A DNA stretch of 64,000 nt from contig NZ_CP044065.1 of the NCBI RefSeq assembly GCF_008693385.1, forward strand, positions 2,604,001 to 2,668,000, in the 5' to 3' direction. A program made the translations under genes and the position numbers. The notes below the pieces were generated by a model. It saw nothing but the letters and a program-made list of their open reading frames with translations. It was not told the origin of the DNA and made no database searches. This DNA comes from Cupriavidus pauculus (lineage in GTDB: Bacteria > Pseudomonadota > Gammaproteobacteria > Burkholderiales > Burkholderiaceae). Positions 30,082-40,067 of the stretch are shown piece after piece; positions within the stretch are counted from its first letter, which is position 1; each line of letters starts with the position of its first letter.

Positions 30082-33000
30082 TCAACGGCGCAGCAATCCC
30101 ACGAGCTCGTCGATATCGGGCAACGCCGCCTCCCTGCCCACCGCTTCCCCCGCGGTGGCGTCCAGCACCCCTTCGGCCAGCGCACGCTTGCCCAGATGCA
30201 GATCGACGATGCGCTCCTCGATCGTGCCGGCCGTGATCAGCCGGTAGACCGTGACGGGACGGCTTTGGCCGATACGGTGGGCGCGGCCCATCGCCTGATC
30301 CTCGGCAGCGGGGTTCCACCAGGGGTCCGCGATCACGACGTAGTCGGCCGCCGTGAGATTGAGCCCAAAGCCGCCGGCCTTCAGGCTGATCAGGAAGACG
30401 TCGCCCTCGCCCGCCTGGAAGGCGGCCACGCGCCGCGTGCGTTCGTCGGCCGGCGTGGCGCCATCGAGGTACTGCCACGCCAGCCCCGCCTCGTCGAGCG
30501 CCTGCCGCAGCAGCTGCAGGAAGTCGACGAACTGGCTGAACACGAGCGTGCGGTGCCCGTTGGCGGCGAGCGTGGCGGCCAGATCGGCAAACGCCCGCAC
30601 CTTCGCGCCCGCGTGCCCGATCTCCGGTGTCACCAGCCGCGGGTCGCACGCGGCGCGGCGCATGCGCATCAGCTGCGCGAGGATGTGGATGCGCGCTTCG
30701 GGCTCGGGCAGCCGCGCGCGCCTGACGCGGCGCCGGCCTTGTTCCTTCGGTTGCAGCAGGGCGCGCTCGGCTTCGGAGAGCGCCTGCCGCCGCAGCGCCT
30801 CATAGTGCGCGGCCTCGGCGGGCTCGGGGGCGACGCGGATCACGAGTTCGGTGCGCGGCGGCAGTTCGTCGAGCACCTGCGCCTTGGTCCGCCGCAGCAC
30901 GAACGGCGCAATCATGCGGCGCAGGCGCGCACGCGGATCCCGTGCGCCATTGCGCTCGATCGGGTTCGCAAAATGCTCGTTGAAGCGGACGAGCGAACCG
31001 AGCAGGCCCGGATTGCAGAAGCGCATGACGGCCCAGAGCTCGGCCAGCCGGTTCTCCACGGGCGTCCCGGACAGCGCGATGCGGCAGTCCGCCTGCAACG
31101 CGAACATCGCCTGCGCCCGGCGCGAGGAAGGATTCTTGAACGACTGCGCCTCGTCGGCGACCACCGTGTGCCACGCGCGCTCGCAAAACGCCTTGCGCGC
31201 CTGCTGGAGCAGCGTATAGGAAACGATCACCACATCCTGCGCGCCGGCCTGTTCGACGATGGCGGTGCGATCGCCATCGGCATAGACGTGGACCCGCAGC
31301 GAGGGCGCGAAGCGGCGCGCCTCCGCGGCCCAGTTGCCGCAGACCGATGTCGGCGCCACGACGAGCGCGGGCCCCTCCGCCGCGCGCGCGAGCAGCACGG
31401 CGAGCGCCTGCAGCGTCTTGCCGAGCCCCATGTCGTCGGCCAGACAGGCGCCGAGACCGGCCCGGGCGAGCGACATCATCCAGCGATAGCCCTCCAGCTG
31501 GTACGGACGCAGCTCGGCGGCCAGCGTGGCGGGCACCGGCATATCGGCCTCGCGGGCCTCGCGCAGCCGTTTGATGCGCGTGCGGAAGTGCGCGTCGGGG
31601 TCGATGCCGGCCCCGGCGAGCACGTCGTCGAGCCAGGGCGTGGCCACCAGCGGCACACGAATGCCGTCGCGCACGGCGTCCCCGACGGCGGCGAGATCCC
31701 GCAGCCGGTCGCGCAGCTGGCGCGTCAGCGCGACGTACACCCCGTGCTCCATCGCCATGAAGCGGCCCGCGTGGCCGTGCGCCCAGGCCACGAGTTTTTG
31801 CAGGGACAGCACGAGCCCCTCGGCTACATGCAGTTCGCCGACCAGCTTGAACCACTCGCTGCCCGTTTCCACGCTCACGGCAAGTTGCGGCAGATCGGCC
31901 GGTATGACGCGAATCTCGCGGCCCCGCGGCCATTCGAGATCGATCACGCCATCCAGCCCCGGCAGCGTCTCCACCACCGTGAGCGCGTCCTCGGGATCGT
32001 CGAGCGTCCACACCAGTTCGCCGCTGCCCGGCGCCTGCCGCACGAGGCACGGCAGCGCGTTGAACACCTCGGCCACGTGAGCCAATTCGGCATCGAGGTC
32101 GCGGCGCGTCGCGAGCGTTTCCACGCCGATGGTCGCCATCAGCTGCGCGCGGCCGTGTCCGGGCGCGAGGCGCGGCCCCATGGCGCCCAGCGGCGTCACG
32201 ACCAGCCGCAGGCTGATGCCACGCCCCACCGGCGCCACTTCGGCACGCAGGCGCGAATCGGGATCGCGTTCGCGCGCGTCGCCGGCGCCATCGGCATGGA
32301 TCTGGAAATGGCCCGCAAGCGCCCGCAGCGTGCCGTCCAGCCGCGCCTGCGCGCTGGCGGGGACGGCGAGCCCATCGGCGATCAGCCGCGCCGCGGCCTG
32401 CTGGGCGGGCGTGAACCGCACGATGCGCAGGCGGCGCGGGCCGTCCTGCAGCACGGTGATCTGCCGCAGCGCCTCGGCTTCCTGCCGCGCGGCGGCCGGC
32501 AGAAAGTCCTCCATCGCGCGCGCCTGGCGCAGCGGCGGCACGATGCGGAGCACGAAGCGGTCTTTCTCGCGCACGGCCTCCAGCGCGGGCGAGGACTCCA
32601 GCACCTCCACGGGCACCGTCGGCGCGTGCGCCAGCACCACGGCCGGATGGCCAACCAGCGCCATGATGGCGGCGGCGCGGTCCAGCACATAACGCCGGTT
32701 GCGGGAGGCGTCCCGCCGCACGGCCTGCGCCACGCGGGCGTCCCACGGCGGCAGCGTGTCATCCTCGGCCACGCGGGCGAGCGGCACGGGCCGGGGCTTG
32801 CCCCAGCCGCGCGCGCCCCACGCCTGCTCCATCGGCTCGATCGTGCCCACCTCTCCGTCGGCATCGAACGTCAGCGCCCAGATCAGGCGCCGTCCGGCGC
32901 CGGGGGCTTCCGGGGCCGCGTCGCCGCCGGCCAGCGCCTGCAGCGCGCCCAGCGCCGATTCCCAGCGATCCTCGGCGGGGGGCGTGCCGGCATCGGTATT

Positions 33001-33099
33001 GGGGTCGGTGGAGGCGGAAAGCTCGGAAGTCGGACGCACGCGTGCGGGGGGTGGGTCGGGAAGGTGCGATTGTAGATCCACAAGGGCCCGCGTTGGCAC
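30082..33099 (-). CDS. SNF2/RapA-like DEAD/DEAH-box helicase
   Basis: About 1005 residues. The C-terminal half is a complete SNF2-family ATPase: ACLADDMGLGKTLQALAVLL (Walker A, about residue 555), VVADEAQSFKNPSSRRA (motif II, about 645), ALSGTPVENRLAELWAVMRF, LVFSQFVDFLQLLRQAL and DQAMGRAHRIGQSRPVTVYRLI (motif VI, about 940). The N-terminal 500 residues are less conserved and I see no SWIM zinc cluster. The role is probably chromatin- or transcription-complex remodelling; no target is known. The start is a GTG with GAGG upstream, and a shorter start is possible. It is divergent from ilvE (62-base gap). Confidence 0.88.
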   Translation of the reverse strand: MPTRALVDLQSHLPDPPPARVRPTSELSASTDPNTDAGTPPAEDRWESALGALQALAGGDAAPEAPGAGRRLIWALTFDADGEVGTIEPMEQAWGARGWGKPRPVPLARVAEDDTLPPWDARVAQAVRRDASRNRRYVLDRAAAIMALVGHPAVVLAHAPTVPVEVLESSPALEAVREKDRFVLRIVPPLRQARAMEDFLPAAARQEAEALRQITVLQDGPRRLRIVRFTPAQQAAARLIADGLAVPASAQARLDGTLRALAGHFQIHADGAGDARERDPDSRLRAEVAPVGRGISLRLVVTPLGAMGPRLAPGHGRAQLMATIGVETLATRRDLDAELAHVAEVFNALPCLVRQAPGSGELVWTLDDPEDALTVVETLPGLDGVIDLEWPRGREIRVIPADLPQLAVSVETGSEWFKLVGELHVAEGLVLSLQKLVAWAHGHAGRFMAMEHGVYVALTRQLRDRLRDLAAVGDAVRDGIRVPLVATPWLDDVLAGAGIDPDAHFRTRIKRLREAREADMPVPATLAAELRPYQLEGYRWMMSLARAGLGACLADDMGLGKTLQALAVLLARAAEGPALVVAPTSVCGNWAAEARRFAPSLRVHVYADGDRTAIVEQAGAQDVVIVSYTLLQQARKAFCERAWHTVVADEAQSFKNPSSRRAQAMFALQADCRIALSGTPVENRLAELWAVMRFCNPGLLGSLVRFNEHFANPIERNGARDPRARLRRMIAPFVLRRTKAQVLDELPPRTELVIRVAPEPAEAAHYEALRRQALSEAERALLQPKEQGRRRVRRARLPEPEARIHILAQLMRMRRAACDPRLVTPEIGHAGAKVRAFADLAATLAANGHRTLVFSQFVDFLQLLRQALDEAGLAWQYLDGATPADERTRRVAAFQAGEGDVFLISLKAGGFGLNLTAADYVVIADPWWNPAAEDQAMGRAHRIGQSRPVTVYRLITAGTIEERIVDLHLGKRALAEGVLDATAGEAVGREAALPDIDELVGLLRR

Positions 33100-33161
33100 G
33101 CAAGGCCTCGCGGCTTACAATGGCGATCTTTCGATTTTTTCTGGTGCTCAGGAGACCAACC

Positions 33162-34082
33162 ATGTCGATGGCGGATCGCGACGGCAAAATCTGGATGGAC
33201 GGCAAGCTGATCGAATGGCGCGACGCCAAGATCCACGTGCTGACCCACACGTTGCACTACGGCATGGGCGTCTTCGAAGGCGTACGCGCTTACAAGACGC
33301 CGGAAGGCACCGCGATCTTCCGCCTCAAGGAGCACACGCGCCGCCTGTTCAACTCGGCAAAGATCTTCCAGATGGAGATGCCGTTCGACCAGCCGACGCT
33401 CGAAGCCGCGCAACGCGAAGTGGTGCGCGCGAACAATCTGGAATCCTGCTACATCCGCCCGCTGGTCTGGATCGGCTCCGAGAAGCTCGGCGTCTCCGCC
33501 CGCGGCAACACGATCCACGTGGCCATCGCCGCATGGCCCTGGGGCGCGTACCTCGGCGAAGAAGGCATGGAGCGCGGCATCCGCGTGAAGACCTCGTCGT
33601 TCACGCGCCACCACGTCAACGTGTCGCTCGTGCGCGCCAAGGCGAGCGGTTACTACATCAACTCGATCCTGGCCAACCAGGAAGCGACGGGCCTCGGCTA
33701 CGATGAAGCCCTGCTGCTCGACACCGACGGCTATGTCAGCGAAGGCTCGGGCGAGAACGTGTTCATCGTGCGCAACGGCGTGATCTACACGCCGGACCTG
33801 GCCTCGTGCCTGGACGGCATCACGCGCGACGCCACGCTGACGATCGCGCGCGACCTCGGCATCGAGGTGCGCGAAAAGCGCATCACGCGCGACGAGATGT
33901 ACTGCGCCGACGAAGCGTTCTTCACGGGCACGGCCGCCGAAGTCACGCCGATCCGCGAACTCGATGACCGCGTCATCGGCGAAGGCCGCCGCGGCCCGGT
34001 CACGCAGCGCATCCAGGAAGCGTTCTTCGCCGCCGTCGGCGGCACCGATGAAAAGTACAAGAAGTGGCTGACGCTGGTCTGA
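33162..34082 (+). CDS. ilvE: Branched-chain amino acid aminotransferase IlvE
   Basis: A 306-residue class IV PLP-dependent transaminase for Val, Leu and Ile. Motifs: WMDGKLIEWRDAKIHVLTHTLHYGMGVFEGVRAY at the start, the PLP Lys in VRAKASGYYINSILA (about residue 160), EGSGENVFIVRNG and FFTGTAAEVTPIREL. The ATG at 33162 has AGGAG 8 bases upstream and gives the standard length. The zf-CHCC gene follows after 48 bases. Confidence 0.96.
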   Translation: MSMADRDGKIWMDGKLIEWRDAKIHVLTHTLHYGMGVFEGVRAYKTPEGTAIFRLKEHTRRLFNSAKIFQMEMPFDQPTLEAAQREVVRANNLESCYIRPLVWIGSEKLGVSARGNTIHVAIAAWPWGAYLGEEGMERGIRVKTSSFTRHHVNVSLVRAKASGYYINSILANQEATGLGYDEALLLDTDGYVSEGSGENVFIVRNGVIYTPDLASCLDGITRDATLTIARDLGIEVREKRITRDEMYCADEAFFTGTAAEVTPIRELDDRVIGEGRRGPVTQRIQEAFFAAVGGTDEKYKKWLTLV

Positions 34083-34130
34083 GACCCGCGCGCCGCCCCG
34101 ATTGCTAACACCCCTGCAACTGGCAACACC

Positions 34131-34325
34131 ATGACCCAAACCGCCACCGTCGTCGAAATCGGCGCGGAAGACATTCCGCTGCACTGCCCCACCGGCAATA
34201 CGCCCGCCTGGAACTACCACCCGCGTGTGTTCCTCGATGTGGCCGATACCGGCGAGGTCAAGTGCCCGTATTGCGGTACCGTGTACAAGCTCAAGCCCGG
34301 TACCGTGCTGAAGGGTCACCACTGA
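34131..34325 (+). CDS. Small zinc-finger (zf-CHCC) protein
   Basis: A 64-residue protein with a CHCC zinc site: Cys in LHCPTGNTPAWNYHPRVF, His in YHPRVF, and the CPYCG pair in GEVKCPYCGTVYKL. The family includes the NDUFS6-like domain of complex I, and free-standing copies are common in alpha- and betaproteobacteria. It sits between ilvE and waaF, a conserved Burkholderiales order. The function is unassigned. Confidence 0.9.
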   Translation: MTQTATVVEIGAEDIPLHCPTGNTPAWNYHPRVFLDVADTGEVKCPYCGTVYKLKPGTVLKGHH

Positions 34326-34416
34326 ACCGCGGCCGCCTCGTCGCGCAACCCGCATCCATGGCTGGCAACCGGCACGCCCGGTTAGCCGGCCGTTGCCGCT
34401 GGCGCCGCCGTCATTC

Positions 34417-35448
34417 ATGAAGAAAGCTCTCGTCATCGCCCCCAACTGGATCGGCGACGCGTTGATGGCCCAGCCGTTGTTCTCGCTGATCAAGGCTCGT
34501 CATCCGCGTCTCGAAATCGACGCGCTCGCGCCCAAGTGGGTGGCGCCGGTCCTGACGCGCATGCCCGAGATCGGCCGCGTGTTCCCGAGCGACCTCGCGC
34601 ACGGCAAGCTGCAGCTGTCGGCACGCCTGATGTTCGCCCAGCAGCTCAAGAACGAAGGCTACGACATCGCCTACGTGCTGCCGAACTCGCTGAAGTCCGC
34701 GCTGATTCCATGGCTCGCCGGCATTCCGCTGCGTATCGGCTACCGCGGGGAGGCGCGCTTCGGCATGCTCAACGTGCGGCATGCCAACCCGCCGCGCGAC
34801 CACCGCCCGCCGATGGTCGAACACTACGCCCGCCTGGCGCTCAAGCCCGGCGCGCGCCTGCCCGAAGATCTGCCCGAGCCGCGCCTGCGCACCGACCCCG
34901 CGCGAATGGCGGCCACCGCGGCGCGCTTCGACATTGCGCCGCACACCCGCGTCATCGCGTTCTGCCCGGGCGCCGAATTCGGTCCGGCCAAGCGCTGGCC
35001 CGCCGCCCACTTCGCGGAGCTCGCGCAGATGCTGCGCCGCTCGTTCCCCTACGCGCAGATCATCGCGCTCGGGTCGGGCAAGGACGCCGAGATCGCCGAC
35101 GAGATCGTCGCGGGCGCGCCGTTCGTGCGCAACCTCTGCGGCCAGACCTCGCTCGACGACGCGGTGGACCTGCTCGCGCTGTCGGAGGCCGCGGTCTGCA
35201 ACGATTCGGGCCTGATGCACGTGACCGCGGCACTGAATCGCCCGCAGGTGGCCGTGTACGGCTCCAGCGATCCCCGCCATACGCCCCCGCTGTCACAGGC
35301 AGCGAGTATCATGTGGCTTCAGCTCGAGTGTAGTCCCTGCTTCAAGCGCGAGTGCCCGTTAGGACACCTGCGTTGCCTGAAAGATATCGGACCCGAGATG
35401 GTGTTCGTCGAGCTTCGCAAGCTGTTGCAACGGTCCCTGCGTCCGTGA
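34417..35448 (+). CDS. waaF: ADP-heptose:LPS heptosyltransferase II
   Basis: A 343-residue GT9 glycosyltransferase that adds the second heptose to the LPS inner core at the inner membrane. Features: MKKALVIAPNWIGDALMAQPLF at the start, GYRGEARFGMLN, FCPGAEFGPAKRWP, and the nucleotide-sugar site NDSGLMHVTAALNRPQVAVYGSSDPRHTPPL. The ATG at 34417 gives the family N-terminus; an earlier in-frame start at 34393 adds non-conserved residues. Confidence 0.94.
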   Translation: MKKALVIAPNWIGDALMAQPLFSLIKARHPRLEIDALAPKWVAPVLTRMPEIGRVFPSDLAHGKLQLSARLMFAQQLKNEGYDIAYVLPNSLKSALIPWLAGIPLRIGYRGEARFGMLNVRHANPPRDHRPPMVEHYARLALKPGARLPEDLPEPRLRTDPARMAATAARFDIAPHTRVIAFCPGAEFGPAKRWPAAHFAELAQMLRRSFPYAQIIALGSGKDAEIADEIVAGAPFVRNLCGQTSLDDAVDLLALSEAAVCNDSGLMHVTAALNRPQVAVYGSSDPRHTPPLSQAASIMWLQLECSPCFKRECPLGHLRCLKDIGPEMVFVELRKLLQRSLRP

Positions 35449-35504
35449 CAGCGGTCCGTGACGACGCTCCCGAAGCCAGCGCCCTGAATCCCTGACACGC
35501 CACC

Positions 35505-35945
35505 ATGCCACGTTTCGCCCGCCTGTTCGATTCCGCCGAAGACATCGTCGAAGCCTTTCGCGAAGCCATGAAGTTGCGCGATGCGGATGGCGCGCTGCGG
35601 CTATGGCTCGACGAGGACTCGGTGACCTGCGTGCTCCCGGACGGCCAGCGGCTGATCGGGCACGAGCATCTGCGCCAGGCCTTCACGACGCTGCTCGACT
35701 CCCAGCCGGTCCTGATCGACGCGATCGAGACCAGCAGCCATGCATCGCTCGGCGTGTCCATCTTCGACGTGACCGAGGCGCTGCGCTTCGGCGCGGACCG
35801 CGTCGAGGCGGACCTCTACGTGCACACCACGTACGTGCTGATGCAGAACCACGAGGGCTGGCGCCTCGCCCATATCCATTGCAGCCCCGCCAACGCGGTG
35901 CAGGTCGCCACCGTCGCAGCCGCACCGGGACAGGCGCTGCACTGA
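35505..35945 (+). CDS. NTF2-like (SnoaL/DUF4440-type) protein
   Basis: A 146-residue cone-fold protein: an N-terminal helix pair (AEDIVEAFREAMKLRDADGALRLWLDED), then strands ending in TYVLMQNHEGWRLAHIHCSP, the usual C-terminal motif of SnoaL-like domains. It may bind a small hydrophobic ligand or serve as an isomerase-type scaffold, but no catalytic role can be assigned. The yheT-like gene starts 14 bases after its stop, so they are probably cotranscribed. Confidence 0.78.
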   Translation: MPRFARLFDSAEDIVEAFREAMKLRDADGALRLWLDEDSVTCVLPDGQRLIGHEHLRQAFTTLLDSQPVLIDAIETSSHASLGVSIFDVTEALRFGADRVEADLYVHTTYVLMQNHEGWRLAHIHCSPANAVQVATVAAAPGQALH

Positions 35946-35959
35946 CGCAGTCTTCCGCC

Positions 35960-36985
35960 ATGTCGGCAATCCCCATGGCCGCCCCCGCGTTCGGCGACGA
36001 CTTCCATACGCCATGGTGGCTGCGCGGCGGCCATGCACAGACGATTCTGGCGGCACGCTTCACGCGCCACGCGCGCCTGACGTTCCGGCGCGAACGCTGG
36101 AACACGCCGGACGGCGACTTCATCGACCTCGACTGGACCACGCACGCCACGCAGCCCGACGCGCCGCTCGTGGTCATGTTCCACGGCCTCGAGGGCGCCT
36201 CCGACAGCCACTACGCGCAGACGCTGATGGACGCGTTGCGCGCGCGCGGCTGGGCGGGCGTGATTCCGCATTTCCGCGGCTGCTCGGGCGAAATCAACCT
36301 GGCCCCGCGCTTCTATCATTCGGGCGATGCGGCCGAGATTCGCTGGGTCTTGCAGCGGCTGCATGCGATCGATCCCGCGCGGCGGCTGCTCGTGGTCGGT
36401 ATCTCGCTCGGCGGCAACGCGCTGCTGCGCTATCTGGGTGAAGATGGCAACGCCGCGGGCTTCGTGTCTGCAGCCGCGTCGGTCTCGGCGCCGCTCGACC
36501 TCGCGGCCGGCGGCGCGGCGCTCTCGCGCGGGTTCAACCTCGTCTATACGCGGATGTTCCTGCAGACGCTCAAGCGCAAGTCGCTCGCGAAGCTCGGCCA
36601 GTACCCGGGTCTGTTCGATCGCGCCACGATGCTCGCGAGCCGCGACCTCTACGCGTTCGACAACGTGGTTACCGCACCGCTGCACGGCTTTCGCGATACC
36701 GACGACTACTGGCACCGCGCCGCGAGCAAGCCGATACTCGGCGAGATTCGCGTGCCGACGCTCGTGCTCAACGCGCGCAACGATCCGTTCCTGCCCGGCC
36801 ACCATCTGCCGGGCCCGGCGGACGTGAGCGACGATGTGGTGCTCGACCAGCCCGCCTATGGCGGCCACGTCGGCTTCATGACGCCGCGCGGCGGACTGCT
36901 GGGGCAGCTGCCATTGCTGCCGGTGGCGGGACACCTCGACTATCTGCCCGCACGCATCCTGCGATTCTTCGACGGCGCGGCATAA
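35960..36985 (+). CDS. YheT-family alpha/beta hydrolase
   Basis: A 341-residue hydrolase of the YheT/EMB8 family. Family marks are WWLRGGHAQTILA near the N-terminus, VMFHGLEGASDSHYAQTL (oxyanion region), the nucleophile elbow GISLGGNALLRYLGE (Ser near 149), HFRGCSGE and the C-terminal acid and His regions (NARNDPFLPGHHLP, YGGHVGF). The ATG at 35960 gives the normal length; longer frames overlap the NTF2-like gene. Substrate unknown. Confidence 0.9.
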   Translation: MSAIPMAAPAFGDDFHTPWWLRGGHAQTILAARFTRHARLTFRRERWNTPDGDFIDLDWTTHATQPDAPLVVMFHGLEGASDSHYAQTLMDALRARGWAGVIPHFRGCSGEINLAPRFYHSGDAAEIRWVLQRLHAIDPARRLLVVGISLGGNALLRYLGEDGNAAGFVSAAASVSAPLDLAAGGAALSRGFNLVYTRMFLQTLKRKSLAKLGQYPGLFDRATMLASRDLYAFDNVVTAPLHGFRDTDDYWHRAASKPILGEIRVPTLVLNARNDPFLPGHHLPGPADVSDDVVLDQPAYGGHVGFMTPRGGLLGQLPLLPVAGHLDYLPARILRFFDGAA

Positions 36986-37006
36986 AAAAGACAGGAGACA
37001 GCGGTT

Positions 37007-37582
37007 ATGGATGAGATCGTCAAGGCGGCCATGGCGCGCTGGCCCAATGTGCCGAACTGCTACGGCTGGCTCGCGCTCGACCGGCGCGGCCAATGGCGCA
37101 TGCGCAACGAGTACGCCCAGCAGCACGGGCTGTCCGGCGATCCGATTCGCCATGCGGCGCTGATCGCCTTTATCGAACGCAACTACCAGCGCGACGAGAC
37201 GGGTGGCTGGTTCTTCCAGAACGGCCCCCAGCGCGTATTCGTGTCGCTCGGCTATACGCCGTGGATCGTTCGGCTGCACGATGGCGCATTGCGGACGACC
37301 AGCGATCTCGCGTTTTCGCCGAGTGCCTGCCTCGCGGACGAGCACGGCAACGTGCTGATGACGGGAACGGTGGACGGGGTCGATGGCGAGCAGGTCGCGC
37401 TGCTGCACGACCACGACCTCGACGCGTTTGCCAGCACGAGCACATGGCATGGCGAGGCCTGTGGCGCGGCGCTCGGCGTGTTCCACTTCGGCGGCAGGGA
37501 CTTCGAGATCGCGCCGATCGCGGAGGACGAGGTACCCGAGCGATTCGGCTTCCGGAAAACTCCAGCTCCACCGGCCACATAA
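37007..37582 (+). CDS. Conserved protein of unknown function (DUF2946-type annotation possible)
   Basis: A 191-residue soluble protein that I recognise as a conserved Burkholderiales hypothetical (MDEIVKAAMARWPNVPNCYGWLALDRRGQWRM). It has no signal peptide or membrane helix. The layout looks like a compact beta-rich fold with alternating hydrophobic strands. A ribosome-binding sequence AGGAGA lies upstream. It follows the yheT-like gene by 21 bases and converges on the M48 protease gene. I cannot assign a function; the DUF number is from memory and uncertain. Confidence 0.7.
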   Translation: MDEIVKAAMARWPNVPNCYGWLALDRRGQWRMRNEYAQQHGLSGDPIRHAALIAFIERNYQRDETGGWFFQNGPQRVFVSLGYTPWIVRLHDGALRTTSDLAFSPSACLADEHGNVLMTGTVDGVDGEQVALLHDHDLDAFASTSTWHGEACGAALGVFHFGGRDFEIAPIAEDEVPERFGFRKTPAPPAT

Positions 37583-37606
37583 AGCCCGTCACATAACGCG
37601 TGCCGG

Positions 37607-39373
37607 TCAGTTCGGCATCCCCTTGTTGTCCTGCTTTTCCTCGCGGAACTGGCGTTCGAGCTGGTGCAGGCGCGCATCGACCTCGGACAGCGTGTAGAAG
37701 TCGCCGTCGCCGGCCTTGCGCGCGATCTGCAGCTGCTCGATGGCCGCCTGGTACGAGCCATCCATCGCATACTTCTCCGCCAGCGCCTGATGCTGCTGCA
37801 GCCGCTTGCCCTGCGCGGCGTACGCGCGCGCGAGCAGATCCCACCATTCGCTACGTGACGATTCCTCGCGCGTGCGGGAACGGATAAACGTCACCGCATC
37901 GTCGAGCCGGCCCGTGGCCAGCAGCGTGTCGGCGTAGTTCAGCGCCACCGCATGCGAGAGCGGATAGGCGCGCAGCGAGGCGGTGGCCTGGTTCATCGCA
38001 TCCTGGGGCCGCTTTTCCTGGAGCGCGAGCTGGATCGCCATCACGTCGAGCATCGGGCTACCCGATGCCGCACCCGGAATATTGCCGTAGAGGCGGCGCG
38101 CCTCCATCAGCGCCTCGTCGGCCTTCTGATAGCGCTGGAGCCGCTGTTCGACGAACGCCACGCCGTAATAGAGCGCGGGCAGCCGCACGGGCGACGCGGT
38201 AGCCATCTGGTTCTGGAATGTCGAGCGCGAGGCCACGAGGTCCGCGCGGTCCTTGTCCTGGATCACGCGGGCCCGCACGCGCGCGAACTCGTACTCGGGC
38301 GTGTTGCCGACCTTGCGGGCCGTCACGTGGCGCACACGGTCCTGCATGTCGGCAAGGCGCTCGGACGTCAGCGGGTGGGTACGCACGTAGGCGGGCACCG
38401 AGCTTTCGGAGATGCCCATCACACGCTGCAGCCGCGCGAAAAAATCGGGCATGCCCTGCGGATCGAAGCCGGCCGCGGTCATGATCTGAAAACCGACCCG
38501 ATCGGCTTCGCGCTCGGCGCCGCGCGAGAACGACAGCTGGTTCGCGATGGCGGCACCCTGCCCGCCCATCGCGAGCGCCGCGGCCGCATCGCCGCTCTTG
38601 GTCGCGGCCAGGCCCGCCAGCACCATCGCCGCGAGCGCGATCCACATCGACTGGTCCTGGCTCGTGATGCCGCGCGCGATATGGCGCTGAAGCACGTGGC
38701 CGATTTCGTGGCCCAGCACCGAGGCGAGTTCCGACTCGGTTTCCGACTGCACGAGCAGGCCCGTATGCACGCCGATATAGCCGCCGGGCAGCGCGAATGC
38801 ATTGATCGTGCGATCGCGCACGCCGAACAGCTCGAACCCCGTGGTGAACGTACCGCCGCCGGCCGAGCCCGAGATGTTCTGTTTGCGCGCGGCCTGCACG
38901 AGGCGGTAGCCGAGCGCGTTCAGGTAGTCGGACATCAGCGGGTCGCTGATGTAGTCGGGGTCGCGGCGGATATCGCGCATGATGCGGTCGCCGAGCCGCT
39001 TCTCCATGTCCGGCGACAGGCTCGCGCTGGACGGGTCGCCGAGGTCGGGCAGCTGGATGCCGCCGCTCTCCACGACCGGATTGTTCGTGCGCAGCCCGAA
39101 CTCGGACTTCTGGCCCGCGCGGACGCTGCGGTTCAGGTTGTCGTAGACCTGATCGCTGGCATCGCCGTCGTTCGGCGAGGCCATGGCGAACGGGGCCTGC
39201 GATCCCGCGCCGCTTCCTGTGCCCGCGGGAGCGGCCAGCGACGGCAGCGAGGCCTGCGTCGGCCGCACCGGCGGCGGTGCGCCCATCGGCGCCTGCGGCC
39301 ACGCCGGCGCCGACATCGTCAACACGAGCGCCGCCGCCAGCACGCGAACGCGCAGACGCGGCGCCGCGCGCAT
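37607..39373 (-). CDS. M48-family periplasmic metalloprotease with TPRs (BepA-like)
   Basis: About 588 residues from the ATG at 39373. It has a signal peptide ([20 protein letters not shown]), a peptidase M48 domain with the zinc motif HEIGH near residue 222 ([12 protein letters not shown]) and the third ligand region [11 protein letters not shown]-terminal TPR-rich half follows ([50 protein letters not shown]). BepA-type proteins act in the periplasm on outer-membrane protein and LptD assembly. A longer start at 39445 adds 24 residues before the signal and is less likely. It is divergent from moaC. Confidence 0.9.
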   Translation of the reverse strand: MRAAPRLRVRVLAAALVLTMSAPAWPQAPMGAPPPVRPTQASLPSLAAPAGTGSGAGSQAPFAMASPNDGDASDQVYDNLNRSVRAGQKSEFGLRTNNPVVESGGIQLPDLGDPSSASLSPDMEKRLGDRIMRDIRRDPDYISDPLMSDYLNALGYRLVQAARKQNISGSAGGGTFTTGFELFGVRDRTINAFALPGGYIGVHTGLLVQSETESELASVLGHEIGHVLQRHIARGITSQDQSMWIALAAMVLAGLAATKSGDAAAALAMGGQGAAIANQLSFSRGAEREADRVGFQIMTAAGFDPQGMPDFFARLQRVMGISESSVPAYVRTHPLTSERLADMQDRVRHVTARKVGNTPEYEFARVRARVIQDKDRADLVASRSTFQNQMATASPVRLPALYYGVAFVEQRLQRYQKADEALMEARRLYGNIPGAASGSPMLDVMAIQLALQEKRPQDAMNQATASLRAYPLSHAVALNYADTLLATGRLDDAVTFIRSRTREESSRSEWWDLLARAYAAQGKRLQQHQALAEKYAMDGSYQAAIEQLQIARKAGDGDFYTLSEVDARLHQLERQFREEKQDNKGMPN

Positions 39374-39534
39374 GGCAGGCGCGGCGGTGGAGGCAGGGCG
39401 ACCGGGGCGGCGGATGGGGCTCCCGGACCATGGGAAATCGGGCATGTTGCTATGATAGCGGCCTGCGCTGCCCGTTCCCATCGGGCAAGCCCTTCCCGCG
39501 CTTTTTCACACCAGACCTTCACACCTTTCCCGTC

Positions 39535-40014
39535 ATGAGCGAGCTCACACACTTCGACAAGGCCGGCCAGGCACATATGGTGGACGTCGGCAACAAGGCC
39601 AGCACGCACCGCGTCGCGGTGGCCACCGGCACCATCACGATGGAACCGGAAACCTTCGCGCTGGTGCGCGACGGCAACGCGCGCAAGGGCGACGTGCTGG
39701 GCATCGCGCGCGTGGCGGCCATCATGGCGACCAAGCGCACGTCGGACCTGATCCCGCTCTGCCACCCGATCGGCCTGACCAAGGTGGCCGTGGACTTCGC
39801 CCTGGACCCGCCCAGCTCGACCATCGCCTGCATCGTCCGCACCGAAACCCACGGCCAGACCGGCGTCGAGATGGAAGCGCTCACGGGCGTGCAGGTCGCC
39901 CTGCTGACGATCTACGACATGTGCAAGGCCGTGGACCGGGGGATGGTGATCGGCAATGTGCGGTTGCTGGAGAAGCACGGCGGCAAGTCGGGAGACTGGG
40001 TGGCGAACCCCTGA
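39535..40014 (+). CDS. moaC: Cyclic pyranopterin monophosphate synthase MoaC
   Basis: A 159-residue molybdenum-cofactor enzyme that, with MoaA, converts GTP to cyclic pyranopterin monophosphate. Motifs: [76 protein letters not shown] (active-site Lys near the end). The ATG at 39535 gives the family start MSELTHFD. It stands alone and is divergent from the M48 gene, as in other Burkholderiales. Confidence 0.96.
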   Translation: MSELTHFDKAGQAHMVDVGNKASTHRVAVATGTITMEPETFALVRDGNARKGDVLGIARVAAIMATKRTSDLIPLCHPIGLTKVAVDFALDPPSSTIACIVRTETHGQTGVEMEALTGVQVALLTIYDMCKAVDRGMVIGNVRLLEKHGGKSGDWVANP

Positions 40015-40067
40015 TCCTGACCGACTTGGTTCGGTGATGACATAAGGGCACCCTGCCCCAAGGTAAC

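Noticed and set aside
30196..33075. 959-codon plus-strand frame opposite the SNF2 helicase
   Set aside because: Antisense shadow; the minus-strand frame has all helicase motifs.
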